A stretch of DNA of 52,035 nucleotides from UBA1738 sp045591565 (GTDB lineage: Bacteria; Bacillota; Clostridia; UBA1381): assembly GCA_045591565.1 (NCBI GenBank), contig JAZNTB010000102.1, forward strand, positions 1 through 52,035, written 5' to 3'. The translations under genes were made by a program, and so were the position numbers. Shown in pieces: positions 8,133 through 15,720 of the stretch; the stretch's first letter is position 1, and every line of letters starts with the position of its first letter. The notes under the pieces are model-generated. The model worked only from the letters and a program-made list of their open reading frames with translations, ran no database searches and was not told the DNA's origin.

Positions 8133-8624
8133 TCAAAGATTTGCTAATTCCTCTATTGTATCTGCCATAATGCTTTCTATATCCTCAACACTCGCCGCCG
8201 AGCACAGTGCAAGCTCGCTCACCATAATTCGGCGTGCAACACCCAGCATCTTTCTCTCGCTTGTGGAAAGGCCTCTAATTTTTTCACGAAGCATCAGGTT
8301 TTTAACAACGGTAAGTACCTTATAAATGTCCCCCGACTTTATTTTCGCCATATTTTCACGATGGCGCCTGTTCCAGTTGTCGTCATCGGTGGCAGGCTCG
8401 CTCCGGAAGCGTTCCAAAACCTTTATCCCCTCTTCTTTGGAGATAAGCTCGCGTACACCGATTTCATCGCAGCCTTCTGCCGGAATCATCACGCGCATTC
8501 CCTCCGACTGCATCTCCATTATATAATATGTTTGCTTTTTTCCAAGCACAGTCTGCTCGCATATTTCCTCGATCACTCCTGCTCCGTGAGTGGGATAGAG
8601 AATTCTGTCTCCGATTTTGTACAT
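8133..8624 (-). CDS. CarD-family RNA polymerase-binding regulator
   Basis: The 163-residue protein has an N-terminal CarD/Mfd-RID-like Tudor domain (MYKIGDRILYPTHGAGVIEEI, here residues 1-21 given as MYKIGDRILYPTHGAG plus VIEEI) that contacts the RNA polymerase beta subunit. A helical C-terminal domain (about 65-163) includes the family segment LSTSERKMLGVARRIMVSE. Such proteins stabilise promoter open complexes. It lies directly upstream of ispD-ispF, an arrangement common in Clostridia. The GGGGG ribosome site precedes the ATG by about 8 nt. Confidence 0.9.
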   Translation of the reverse strand: MYKIGDRILYPTHGAGVIEEICEQTVLGKKQTYYIMEMQSEGMRVMIPAEGCDEIGVRELISKEEGIKVLERFRSEPATDDDNWNRRHRENMAKIKSGDIYKVLTVVKNLMLREKIRGLSTSERKMLGVARRIMVSELALCSAASVEDIESIMADTIEELANL

Positions 8625-8658
8625 TAAGGTACCCCCTTTCCTTATCCTTTATTATATG

Positions 8659-9132
8659 TTATCTCTCGGCAAGCCCTGCTTTTTTAAGTGCAGAATAAAG
8701 CACTGTCCCCAAAACGCCGCAGGACAATATCTCGCCTATGCCGACAGTCAGCATAAAATACCAGACACCGCCCGAAAGACCGTATGCATATTTTAAAACA
8801 AACGGGATTATCAGCGTGTTGGCAATTATCGGCGGAACGGTTGCAAGAACCCTTCGTCCCCGAAGGCGTCTGGTAAAAACCGCTCCCAGAACCGTTGCAA
8901 TACTTCCAAAAACAACATCCCAGATAATGCCGCCCGTTAAGATGTTTGCCAATGCGCATCCTATACCAAGCCCCGGTATTGCCGCCGAAGCAAAGCACGG
9001 CAAGATACAAAGTGCCTCCGAAAACCGCAGCTGAACCGCCCCGCCGGCAAGTCCCAATGCATTTGACACCATAGTGAGCGCCACATACATCGCCGCAATC
9101 ACAGCAGCCTCTGTCACTTTTTTACTCTTCAT
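8659..9132 (-). CDS. queT: QueT-family queuosine-precursor transporter
   Basis: The product is a 158-residue, multi-helix S component of an ECF transporter, predicted to import a queuosine precursor such as preQ1. Family signatures are the start KVTEAAVIAAMYVALT, the QLRFSEAL motif near residue 40, and the glycine-rich GGIIWDVVFGS. The open frame extends to 9183, but that region overlaps a preQ1 riboswitch. AAGGAG lies 9 nt before the ATG at 9132, which is therefore the start. The ECF energising genes are not in this window. The riboswitch assignment strongly supports the substrate prediction. Confidence 0.93.
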   Translation of the reverse strand: MKSKKVTEAAVIAAMYVALTMVSNALGLAGGAVQLRFSEALCILPCFASAAIPGLGIGCALANILTGGIIWDVVFGSIATVLGAVFTRRLRGRRVLATVPPIIANTLIIPFVLKYAYGLSGGVWYFMLTVGIGEILSCGVLGTVLYSALKKAGLAER

Positions 9133-9140
9133 ATTAAATT

Positions 9141-9184
9141 TCTCCTTTAGTTTTGTTTTAAGTGAGGAAGGTTTCGAACTCACT
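9141..9184 (-). promoter_or_regulatory. Class-I preQ1 riboswitch controlling queT
   Basis: On the minus strand a 6-bp stem (9184-9179 with 9166-9161) encloses a 12-nt loop that begins TTCGA. It is followed by an A-rich tail and ACTAAAGGAG, in which the loop-pairing tail overlaps the ribosome site. This layout is that of the small preQ1-I aptamer: one hairpin plus an A-rich tail folding into an H-type pseudoknot. Ligand binding should hide the Shine-Dalgarno and switch queT translation off. The gene it precedes is a queuosine-precursor transporter, which agrees. Confidence 0.85.
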
Positions 9185-9191
9185 GCTTATA

Positions 9192-9220
9192 ATTCTACCA
9201 CTTTATGTCATAAAAGTCAA
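9192..9220 (-). promoter_or_regulatory. queT promoter (sigma-A type)
   Basis: On the minus strand -35 TTGACT (9215-9220) and -10 TAGAAT (9192-9197) are spaced by 17 bp. Transcription should start within a few bases of the 5' edge of the preQ1 aptamer, so the leader consists of little more than the riboswitch. Confidence 0.8.
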
Positions 9221-9364
9221 TCTTATTAAACCACCACAATATGTTGTATGCCTATATGGCAAATAGTGTAAATTGTTTCATCTTCAATACGCCCAAAGTC
9301 GCATAGCTATCACATCCAGCTCTCTATTTGTTACAAAAACCGCTCTTTGTCACATAAATGTAAT

Positions 9365-9380
9365 ACACAATATATTGAAT
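9365..9380. promoter_or_regulatory. Probable NrdR box upstream of nrdD
   Basis: The 16-mer ACACAATATATTGAAT closely resembles the NrdR-box consensus (ACACWATATATWGTGT). A much weaker second half-match is centred 42 bp downstream (9407-9422), overlapping the -10 box, a spacing near four helical turns. NrdR represses ribonucleotide reductase genes when dATP is high. No nrdR gene is in the window. The rest of this 370-nt gap holds the queT and nrdD promoters and the nrdD leader. Confidence 0.55.
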
Positions 9381-9396
9381 TTTTTTTAAAAAATGC

Positions 9397-9424
9397 TTGC
9401 ATTTACAACAAGATATGGTATAAT
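9397..9424 (+). promoter_or_regulatory. nrdD promoter
   Basis: A -35 TTGCAT (9397-9402) and a perfect -10 TATAAT (9419-9424) are separated by 16 bp. The implied 5' leader is about 125 nt. It contains a CCCC/GGGG hairpin (about 9463-9479) and an ATCCGA/TCGGAT hairpin (about 9513-9541) just upstream of the GGAGGT ribosome site. Confidence 0.7.
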
Positions 9425-9555
9425 AGGAATTGCAGCGAATGTTGAAGCAAAAATAACTTATAACCCCATCTTCGGGGATACATAATAAAAACGAGGTTTT
9501 AAGGGAGAAGGCATCCGAGAAAGATTAGATTCTTCTTCGGATATGGAGGTACGAA

Positions 9556-11733
9556 ATGAAAATTATTAAAAGAAACGGCGCCGAAGCCATATTTGACCGC
9601 GAAAAGATTGAAATAGCTATACGCAAGGCAAATGACGCCACAGAAAAGAAAAAAGAGCTTTCCGAAAGACAGATTGAATACATTGTAAATGTCATCGAGG
9701 ACCACTGCCGCGAAATGAACCGCAGTCTTTCTGTCGAAGAAATTCAGGAGCTTGTGGAAACACACATCATTCTTCAGGGAGCACCTGAAACAGCAAAGAG
9801 ATATATCAGATATCGTTTCACTCGAAATCTTGCCCGTATTGCAAACACAACGGATAATCAGATACTGAGTCTTATCGAGTGTAACAATGAAGAGGTTAAG
9901 CAGGAAAACTCTAACAAGAACCCTACCGTAAACAGCGTTCAGCGCGACTATATGGCAGGCGAGGTGAGCAAGGATATCACCAAGAGAATTCTTCTTCCTC
10001 AGGAGGTTGTAGAAGCTCACGAGGCAGGTCTTATTCACTTCCACGATGCCGACTATTTTGCACAGCATATGCACAACTGCGACCTCGTTAACCTCGAGGA
10101 TATGCTGCAAAATGGCACCGTTATCTCTGGAACAATGATTGAAACACCGCACAGCTTCTCAACAGCCTGCAATATTTCCACTCAGATTATTGCACAGGTT
10201 GCATCAAGCCAGTACGGCGGACAGAGTATTTCTCTTACACATTTAGCGCCTTTCGTTGATGTGAGCCGCAGGAAAATCCGCAAGGATGTTGAGGCTGAAG
10301 TGGCATCGCTCGGTGTAACCGCTGACGAAAGCACAATCGCTGAAATCGTTGAAAAGCGTCTTCGCGAGGAAATCAAGAAGGGCTGTCAGATGATTCAGTA
10401 TCAGGTTGTAACCCTTATGACAACCAACGGTCAGGCTCCTTTCGTTACGGTATTTATGTACCTAAACGAGGCAAAGGACGAGCGAACAAAGCACGACCTT
10501 GCGATGATTATAGAGGAAATGCTCAACCAGCGTATTGTGGGCGTTAAAAATGAATCAGGTGTATGGATTACACCTGCATTCCCTAAGCTCATTTATGTTC
10601 TTGAAGAGGACAATATTCACGAAGATTCAAAATATTATTACCTCACAAAGCTTGCGGCTAAATGTACCGCAAAGCGCATGGTTCCGGACTATATCTCGGA
10701 AAAGATGATGCTGAAGCTCAAGATAGACAAAAACGGCGAAGGACATTGCTACACCTGCATGGGCTGCCGTTCCTTCTTAACACCTTATGTAGATGAAAAC
10801 GGACAGCCTAAGTATTACGGCAGATTCAATCAGGGTGTTGTTACTATAAACCTTGTGGACATTGCATTATCATCAGGTGGTGACCTAGAAAAGTTCTGGA
10901 AGATTTTTGATGAAAGACTGGAGCTTTGCTACACAGCGCTTATGTGCCGTCATAACCGTTTGAAGGGAACCCTTTCTGACGCAGCTCCAATCCTTTGGCA
11001 GTACGGCGCTCTTGCAAGACTTGAAAAGGGCGAAACAATCGACAAGCTTCTCTTTGGCGGATACTCAACAATTTCTCTCGGCTATGCAGGTCTTTACGAG
11101 TGCGTTAAGTATATGACAGGAAAGTCACACACCGACCAAACTGCAACATCGTTTGCGCTTGAGGTTATGCAGTACCTAAACGCTGCGACAAAGAGATGGA
11201 AGGAAAAGCACAACATCGACTTCAGCCTTTACGGAACTCCGCTTGAGTGTACAACCTACAAGTTCGCAAAATGCCTGCAGATGCGTTTTGGCATTGTTCC
11301 GGGCGTTACCGATAAGAATTACATTACAAACAGCTACCATGTTCATGTAACAGAGGAAATCGACGCTTTTGAAAAGCTTGCGTTTGAATCTCAATTCCAG
11401 CAGCTTTCACCGGGCGGAGCCATCAGCTATGTCGAAGTGCCGAATATGCAGAACAACTTAGAGGCAGTTTTGGATGTTATGAAGTTCATCTATGATAACA
11501 TTATGTACGCCGAGCTTAATACTAAGTCGGACTACTGTCAGGAATGTGGCTTCGACGGCGAAATCCAGATTGCTGAGGACGAGGACGGAAAGCTTATCTG
11601 GACCTGTCCGAATTGCGGAAATACCGATGAAACAAAGCTGAATGTTGCACGCCGTACCTGCGGATACATCGGAACTCAGTTCTGGAATCAGGGCAGAACA
11701 CAGGAAATTAAGGAAAGAGTTTTACACCTATAA
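9556..11733 (+). CDS. nrdD: Anaerobic (class III) ribonucleoside-triphosphate reductase
   Basis: NrdD reduces ribonucleoside triphosphates to deoxynucleotides by glycyl-radical chemistry and works only without oxygen. The 725-residue product has an N-terminal ATP-cone allosteric domain (residues 1-90, KRNGAEAIFDREKIEIAI), then the PFL-like barrel. A C-terminal zinc site is formed by CQECG and CPNCG (about 667-690). The glycyl-radical motif RRTCGYIG carries the predicted radical at Gly703. The ribosome site GGAGGT lies 7 nt upstream. It is followed by its activase nrdG and by dut. Confidence 0.97.
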   Translation: MKIIKRNGAEAIFDREKIEIAIRKANDATEKKKELSERQIEYIVNVIEDHCREMNRSLSVEEIQELVETHIILQGAPETAKRYIRYRFTRNLARIANTTDNQILSLIECNNEEVKQENSNKNPTVNSVQRDYMAGEVSKDITKRILLPQEVVEAHEAGLIHFHDADYFAQHMHNCDLVNLEDMLQNGTVISGTMIETPHSFSTACNISTQIIAQVASSQYGGQSISLTHLAPFVDVSRRKIRKDVEAEVASLGVTADESTIAEIVEKRLREEIKKGCQMIQYQVVTLMTTNGQAPFVTVFMYLNEAKDERTKHDLAMIIEEMLNQRIVGVKNESGVWITPAFPKLIYVLEEDNIHEDSKYYYLTKLAAKCTAKRMVPDYISEKMMLKLKIDKNGEGHCYTCMGCRSFLTPYVDENGQPKYYGRFNQGVVTINLVDIALSSGGDLEKFWKIFDERLELCYTALMCRHNRLKGTLSDAAPILWQYGALARLEKGETIDKLLFGGYSTISLGYAGLYECVKYMTGKSHTDQTATSFALEVMQYLNAATKRWKEKHNIDFSLYGTPLECTTYKFAKCLQMRFGIVPGVTDKNYITNSYHVHVTEEIDAFEKLAFESQFQQLSPGGAISYVEVPNMQNNLEAVLDVMKFIYDNIMYAELNTKSDYCQECGFDGEIQIAEDEDGKLIWTCPNCGNTDETKLNVARRTCGYIGTQFWNQGRTQEIKERVLHL

Positions 11734-11750
11734 GGATTTATAAAAATGTA

Positions 11751-11786
11751 CAGACCGCCAATAAGTCTTAAGGCTTATTGGCTCTG
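11751..11786 (+). terminator. Hairpin between nrdD and nrdG
   Basis: A 9-bp stem (GCCAATAAG at 11757-11765 with CTTATTGGC at 11774-11782) is extended by CAGA/TCTG on the outside. It is followed only by a weak T stretch, so it may be a partial terminator or an mRNA-stabilising/processing hairpin that lowers nrdG relative to nrdD. Confidence 0.5.
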
Positions 11787-11808
11787 TCCGTTTTGAGAGG
11801 ATATCAAA

Positions 11809-12330
11809 ATGAACTATTGCGGAATTAAAAAATGTGATATCGCCAACGGCATCGGCGTGCGTGTCACGCTGTTTGTTTCAGGCTGCACACATCATTGTAA
11901 GGGCTGTTTCCAGCCTGAAACCTGGGATTTTGACTACGGCGAGCCATTTACCGAAAGCACCGAGCAGGAGATTTTAGATGCGCTTGCGCCCGACTATATT
12001 CACGGTCTTACCCTTTTGGGCGGTGAACCTTTTGAACCGGAGAATCAGTCGGTATTAGTAGAATTTTTGAAGAAGGTCAAAGAGGCGTATCCAAAAAAGA
12101 CGGTGTGGTGCTACACGGGATATCTTCTTGACGAAGAGCTTTTATTCCCGTCACGGGCAAGATGCGAGCATACCGATGAAATGCTTGGTATGATTGATGT
12201 TTTAGTGGATGGCGAGTTTGTTCTTGAAAAGAAAAATATCAGCCTGCAGTTCTGTGGCTCGGAAAACCAAAGGCTTATTGACCTTAATAAAACCCGCGAG
12301 TCGGGCGAAATAGTTTTATGGAAAGAGTGA
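11809..12330 (+). CDS. nrdG: Anaerobic ribonucleotide reductase activating protein (radical SAM)
   Basis: NrdG is the radical-SAM activase that abstracts hydrogen from the NrdD glycine. The 173-residue product carries the [4Fe-4S] motif Cys26-x3-Cys30-x2-Cys33 (CTHHCKGC) and the downstream LLGGEPFEPEN glycine-rich SAM-binding segment. Length is normal for the family. It starts 75 nt after nrdD and lies 4 nt before dut. Confidence 0.97.
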   Translation: MNYCGIKKCDIANGIGVRVTLFVSGCTHHCKGCFQPETWDFDYGEPFTESTEQEILDALAPDYIHGLTLLGGEPFEPENQSVLVEFLKKVKEAYPKKTVWCYTGYLLDEELLFPSRARCEHTDEMLGMIDVLVDGEFVLEKKNISLQFCGSENQRLIDLNKTRESGEIVLWKE

Positions 12331-12334
12331 TTTT

Positions 12335-12769
12335 ATGAAGATTGAAATTAAGAAACTAAGAGAAAATGCGGTTATTCCAACTCGTGGCTCAGCCCAAGCG
12401 GCAGGCTATGACCTCTATGCGGCGATTGACGAGGCTGTTACCATAAAGGCTCATACTACCGAGAAAATAGGTACCGGTCTTGCGATAGCTGTTCCTGACG
12501 GATATTTCGGTGCCATCTTTGCCAGAAGCGGTCTTGCGGCAAAGCAGGGGCTTCGTCCGGCAAACTGCGTGGGCGTTGCCGACAGCGACTACCGCGGTGA
12601 ATACATAGTGGCACTGCATAACGATACCAACTCGGACAAGGTGATAGAGCCGCACGAGCGCATCGCACAGCTTGTTGTTATGCCGTACCTTTCGGTAGAA
12701 TTTGAAGAAACCGACACCCTTTCCGAAACCGCACGCGGCGAAGGCGGATTTGGAAGCACGGGCAGGTAA
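12335..12769 (+). CDS. dut: dUTP diphosphatase
   Basis: dUTPase hydrolyses dUTP to dUMP, which keeps uracil out of DNA and supplies dTMP synthesis. The 144-residue product shows all five trimeric-dUTPase motifs: AAGYDLYA (1), FARSGLAAKQGL (2), GVADSDYRGEY with the catalytic Asp (3), ERIAQLVVMP (4), and the glycine-rich RGEGGFGSTGR (5). It ends the nrdD-nrdG-dut operon, a coherent deoxynucleotide supply unit. Confidence 0.97.
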   Translation: MKIEIKKLRENAVIPTRGSAQAAGYDLYAAIDEAVTIKAHTTEKIGTGLAIAVPDGYFGAIFARSGLAAKQGLRPANCVGVADSDYRGEYIVALHNDTNSDKVIEPHERIAQLVVMPYLSVEFEETDTLSETARGEGGFGSTGR

Positions 12770-12790
12770 TGAAATTTTTAAGGATAGTAA

Positions 12791-12830
12791 TCTAAAAGGC
12801 TGAACGAAATCATTCGTTCAGCCTTTTAGA
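12791..12830. terminator. Bidirectional terminator between dut and the AlaX gene
   Basis: An 18-bp perfect stem (12791-12808 with 12813-12830, 4-nt loop) lies between two convergent genes. It has AAAAG/CTTTT ends giving short T runs on both strands. It should end both the nrdD operon and the AlaX-family gene. Confidence 0.85.
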
Positions 12831-12842
12831 ATTGTTCTAATT

Positions 12843-13988
12843 TCATCCTTTGAAATATCTCTCTATTTCCTCTTTTGTGGCACCAAAGCGGCCCTGTACC
12901 ATATCGCCCCTGCCGCCGCCTCTGCCTGAAAGTGCGGCGTTTATCTCCTGAATCTTGCCGGCAAGCTCCTGATTTTGTGCCGCAATTATATAGCTGTAGC
13001 CTGCATCATCATCGCCCGAGCACACAACAAAAACTCCTCCTGCTGCTGCCTTTGCCTCATTTGCGAGTATTCGCAGGGAATCTGTGTCCATATCATTTTC
13101 AAAAACACAGATATTTCCATCGGTTGGCTTAATCGCTCTTGCCTTTTCCTTTGCAAGCAGCTTCGAGAGTGCTGCATTTTTCTGCTTTTGCTCCGCCACT
13201 TCTTCCATAAGCCGCTCTACTGCCTCTGCCACCTCTGCCTGCTTTGCAGAAAGCAGATTTGAAATTTTCAGTACGCTTTCCTGCTTTTCTTCATAATCCA
13301 AAAGTGCGTCATGCCCGCAAATCATTCTCATTCTGACGCCGCCGCGGTGTCGCATCAGGTCTTTAAGCTTAATAACCCCGATTTCGCCTGTCGACTTTAC
13401 ATGCGGTGCACAGCAGGCACACACATCCACACCATCAATCGTTACAATCCGCACATTCTCCGTAAGGTCAAGCTTTGCACGGTATTCGATTCTTTTAAGC
13501 TCCTCCGGCTCGGGATAAACTGCCGTGACCGTCAGGTTTTCACGAACAGCACAGTTTGCCGCCTGCTCGAGCCTGATTACATCATCTGCCGAAAGCTCAA
13601 TATTATAGTCAATCGTCACCTCGGTATCCGAAAGATGAAAGCCTACATTCTCAGCCCCGAGCATCGTATGAGCAAGCCCTGATACAATATGCTCCGCCGT
13701 ATGATGCTGCATTTTTCTAAAGCGTGCCTCCCAGTCAATTCTGCCTTCTACACTTGTTCCGACCTTGAACGGCTTTTCCAAAATGTGATAAATCTCCTCG
13801 TTCTCAATTCCCACACGAAGAACTTTTTCCCCACAGAGCGTGCCGCTGTCACATTCCTGACCGCCAGCTGTCGGGAAAAACGCAGTCTGGTCAAGCGTAA
13901 TTCTGTATCCGTCAGCCGTTTCTTCACAGGACACCACAGTCCCCTCAAATTCCTTTATATAGCTGTCTTTATCATATAATTTTATCAT
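12843..13988 (-). CDS. Alanyl-tRNA editing protein (AlaX-L type, with DHHA1 domain)
   Basis: The 381-residue product resembles the editing half of alanyl-tRNA synthetase and should clear Ser or Gly mischarged on tRNA-Ala. It has an N-terminal barrel (TAFFPTAGGQECDSG), the zinc motif H-x3-H at His96-His100 (MQHHTAEH), the second zinc pair in CACCAPHV (near residue 190), and a C-terminal DHHA1 domain with GRGGGRGDMVQG. The open frame extends to 14027. However, the predicted promoter places the transcript start near 14011, and GAGAGGG precedes the ATG at 13988, so that start is used. Confidence 0.9.
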   Translation of the reverse strand: MIKLYDKDSYIKEFEGTVVSCEETADGYRITLDQTAFFPTAGGQECDSGTLCGEKVLRVGIENEEIYHILEKPFKVGTSVEGRIDWEARFRKMQHHTAEHIVSGLAHTMLGAENVGFHLSDTEVTIDYNIELSADDVIRLEQAANCAVRENLTVTAVYPEPEELKRIEYRAKLDLTENVRIVTIDGVDVCACCAPHVKSTGEIGVIKLKDLMRHRGGVRMRMICGHDALLDYEEKQESVLKISNLLSAKQAEVAEAVERLMEEVAEQKQKNAALSKLLAKEKARAIKPTDGNICVFENDMDTDSLRILANEAKAAAGGVFVVCSGDDDAGYSYIIAAQNQELAGKIQEINAALSGRGGGRGDMVQGRFGATKEEIERYFKG

Positions 13989-14017
13989 AATTTCCCTCTC
14001 AAAACTTTGCTTTTTAC

Positions 14018-14079
14018 ATTGTATCACAAAGCCGCCGTCAAGTCAATCGCTTGACTTGACGGCAAAACAGGAGTATAAT
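14018..14079. promoter_or_regulatory. Divergent promoter pair with both -35 boxes in a 30-bp palindrome
   Basis: A perfect inverted repeat with 13-bp arms and a 4-nt centre spans 14034-14063. The plus promoter has -35 TTGACT at 14051-14056 and -10 TATAAT at 14074-14079. The minus promoter has -35 TTGACT (14041-14046) and -10 TACAAT (14018-14023). Both spacers are exactly 17 bp. A protein bound to the palindrome would cover both -35 boxes and control the thioesterase and AlaX genes together. Confidence 0.8.
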
Positions 14080-14110
14080 TTCCCTATAAAGATTTTCAAG
14101 GAGAACTGTC

Positions 14111-14524
14111 ATGACGGAATATTTACGAAAAGTTCAGTACTATGAAACCGACAAAATGGGTATTGTCCATCACTCAAACTACATACGCTGGTTTGAAGAG
14201 GCTCGCATCGCCTTTTTAGATGAATGCGGTATGCCCTTTGAAAAGCTCGAGGAACAAGGTCTTGTTTCTCCTGTTCTTTCGGTGGATTGCAAATACAAAA
14301 CCCCTGTTTCTTTCGGACAAACCGTGAAAATTTCAGCAGAAATAAAGGAATTCGGTGCAGCGCGCTTTAAGTTTTCATATATCGTCTGCGACGAAAAGTC
14401 CGGCGCAATTTGCGCCATCGGTGAAACCTCGCACTGCTTTCTTGACAGCACAGGCCGCATAGTATCCCTAAAAAAGAAAAACCCTGAGCTTTGCTCCTTT
14501 TTTGAGAAGCTTATTACAAAATAA
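14111..14524 (+). CDS. YbgC-like hot-dog acyl-CoA thioesterase
   Basis: The 137-residue protein belongs to the 4-hydroxybenzoyl-CoA thioesterase/YbgC family. The signature YYETDKMGIVHHSNYIRWFEEAR (residues 10-32; Asp14 is the predicted catalytic residue in ETDKMGIVHHSNY) is followed by the usual hot-dog strands and helix. It should hydrolyse acyl-CoA thioesters in the cytoplasm; the true substrate cannot be read from sequence. The ribosome site AAGGAG is 9 nt before the ATG. It is divergent from the AlaX gene and may be co-regulated with it. Confidence 0.88.
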   Translation: MTEYLRKVQYYETDKMGIVHHSNYIRWFEEARIAFLDECGMPFEKLEEQGLVSPVLSVDCKYKTPVSFGQTVKISAEIKEFGAARFKFSYIVCDEKSGAICAIGETSHCFLDSTGRIVSLKKKNPELCSFFEKLITK

Positions 14525-14603
14525 AAAAAGCTTCTGATAGAAGTCCCTCCTGCGGGCGTGGGATTTTGCTTTTGTTATTCCTAAACGCAATTTCCTACAA
14601 AAT

Positions 14604-14627
14604 AAAAAACGGCACAGCCGTTTTTTT
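14604..14627. terminator. Bidirectional terminator
   Basis: AAAAAACGGC (14604-14613) pairs with GCCGTTTTTT (14617-14626) around an ACA loop, giving T runs on both strands between the convergent thioesterase and NifD/K-like genes. The stop codon of the latter lies inside it. The 80 nt before it contain a few short matches to the dispersed three-hairpin element, too weak to call a copy. Confidence 0.85.
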
Positions 14628-15720
14628 ATTTTAGTAAATTCTTTATCTGCTGCCTGTATATTCTCCCCGAAAACGCCTCATGCGCAAACGGAATAAACTC
14701 CGCATCCTTCGGGCAAATCGGCGCAAAAAGCGGGTCTGCGATGACCTTTTTAGCATCCTTTAAAATTTCTATCAGTTCATTTTCCCCGGTAATTACAAAA
14801 TCCGCACCACACTCAGGGTCGGTGTTTGGCGGCGAAATCACCCGTGCACCACTTCCGTATATTCCGCTTGCTGCAAGCGACACTGCCGTTACTGCCTCGC
14901 CGATTATGAATGTGCCGTCATTTTCCTCACATCTTTCATAAGCTCTGCCGCATCCGCCGCTTACTGCGGCTTTTTTCAGTGCGTCCGTAACCCCAAAGCC
15001 TTTAACCGGTGTGCCGATAACATACGGCGTACCGAATTTCTCCTTTAAAAATCTCGCCGCTAAAAGTCCGCAGGACGAAACCACAAGATTTACATGAGCA
15101 GCACCCATTCTTTCTATATCCGAGAGCCTGCCACCCATTCCCAGTCTTGCAATTACGCGAAAACCGCTGTTTTCGATAAGCTTATACATATCCTCGGTAT
15201 ATCCGTTCACCGAAAAGTCGAGCGGCGTTGTTCCCAGAACATTCACAGAAAGCTCCTGCGTTTTTTCTGTATCCTTCGCAAAAAGCCGCACTATTTTTTC
15301 AAATGCAAGACCTGCACCGAACAAATAGCTGTTCATACCTGTGGTATTTACCGCAAATGCAGGAATTCCCGCAATCTCCTCTACCTCGCTTGCTATCGCA
15401 TCAAGGTCAGTTCCTATCATGGTCGGAATCGGCGTACCTGCTATTGCCACAAACTTTGGCGAAAGCTCTCGGCAAGCCTCTGTTATGTCCCCTACAAGCT
15501 TTTTATCATCGCCCATAATTGCCTCCATCTCGGAAAGTCCCGAAATAAAAACAAGGCTGTCGGTATTATACCACCTCGGCTCATCATGCGTGTTATAGGT
15601 GGAGTTACAGCCTGACGCATCGTGCATTATGCACATTCCGCCAAGCTCAAAAAGTGCGGAACACACGCCCGAAACATCGGCCGTGTATGTTGAAATAATA
15701 CTTGATGCCTGATTTTTCAT
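14626..15720 (-). CDS. Nitrogenase component 1-like protein (short NifD/K/E/N homologue)
   Basis: The 364-residue product is a distant nitrogenase component-1 homologue. It retains a GGMCIMHDASGCN pattern (Cys30 and Cys38), matching the cysteine- and Gly-rich P-cluster segment, and a GLSEMEAIMGDDKKL segment like the TEKDxxFGGEKKL motif of NifD/K/E. The place where NifD/K has Cys in GTCxxxxIGDD reads GTPIPTMIGTD, so one canonical cluster cysteine is missing. It is also about 100 residues shorter than NifD. The open frame reaches 15738, but the ATG overlapping the previous stop as ATGA (15720) is the natural start. It is the last gene of the operon and likely pairs with the next protein. Function unknown. 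Confidence 0.85.
   Translation of the reverse strand: MKNQASSIISTYTADVSGVCSALFELGGMCIMHDASGCNSTYNTHDEPRWYNTDSLVFISGLSEMEAIMGDDKKLVGDITEACRELSPKFVAIAGTPIPTMIGTDLDAIASEVEEIAGIPAFAVNTTGMNSYLFGAGLAFEKIVRLFAKDTEKTQELSVNVLGTTPLDFSVNGYTEDMYKLIENSGFRVIARLGMGGRLSDIERMGAAHVNLVVSSCGLLAARFLKEKFGTPYVIGTPVKGFGVTDALKKAAVSGGCGRAYERCEENDGTFIIGEAVTAVSLAASGIYGSGARVISPPNTDPECGADFVITGENELIEILKDAKKVIADPLFAPICPKDAEFIPFAHEAFSGRIYRQQIKNLLK

Noticed and set aside
9499..10152. 217-residue minus-strand frame over nrdD
   Set aside because: It is antisense to the start of nrdD, which has clear domains and motifs in that region.
14530..14600. Third copy of the three-hairpin element
   Set aside because: Only short scattered matches (such as CGCAATTTCCTA) are found and the hairpins do not form; resemblance is too weak.
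15094..15615. 173-residue open frame opposite the NifD/K-like gene
   Set aside because: It lies fully antisense to a well-supported gene and shows no recognisable domain.
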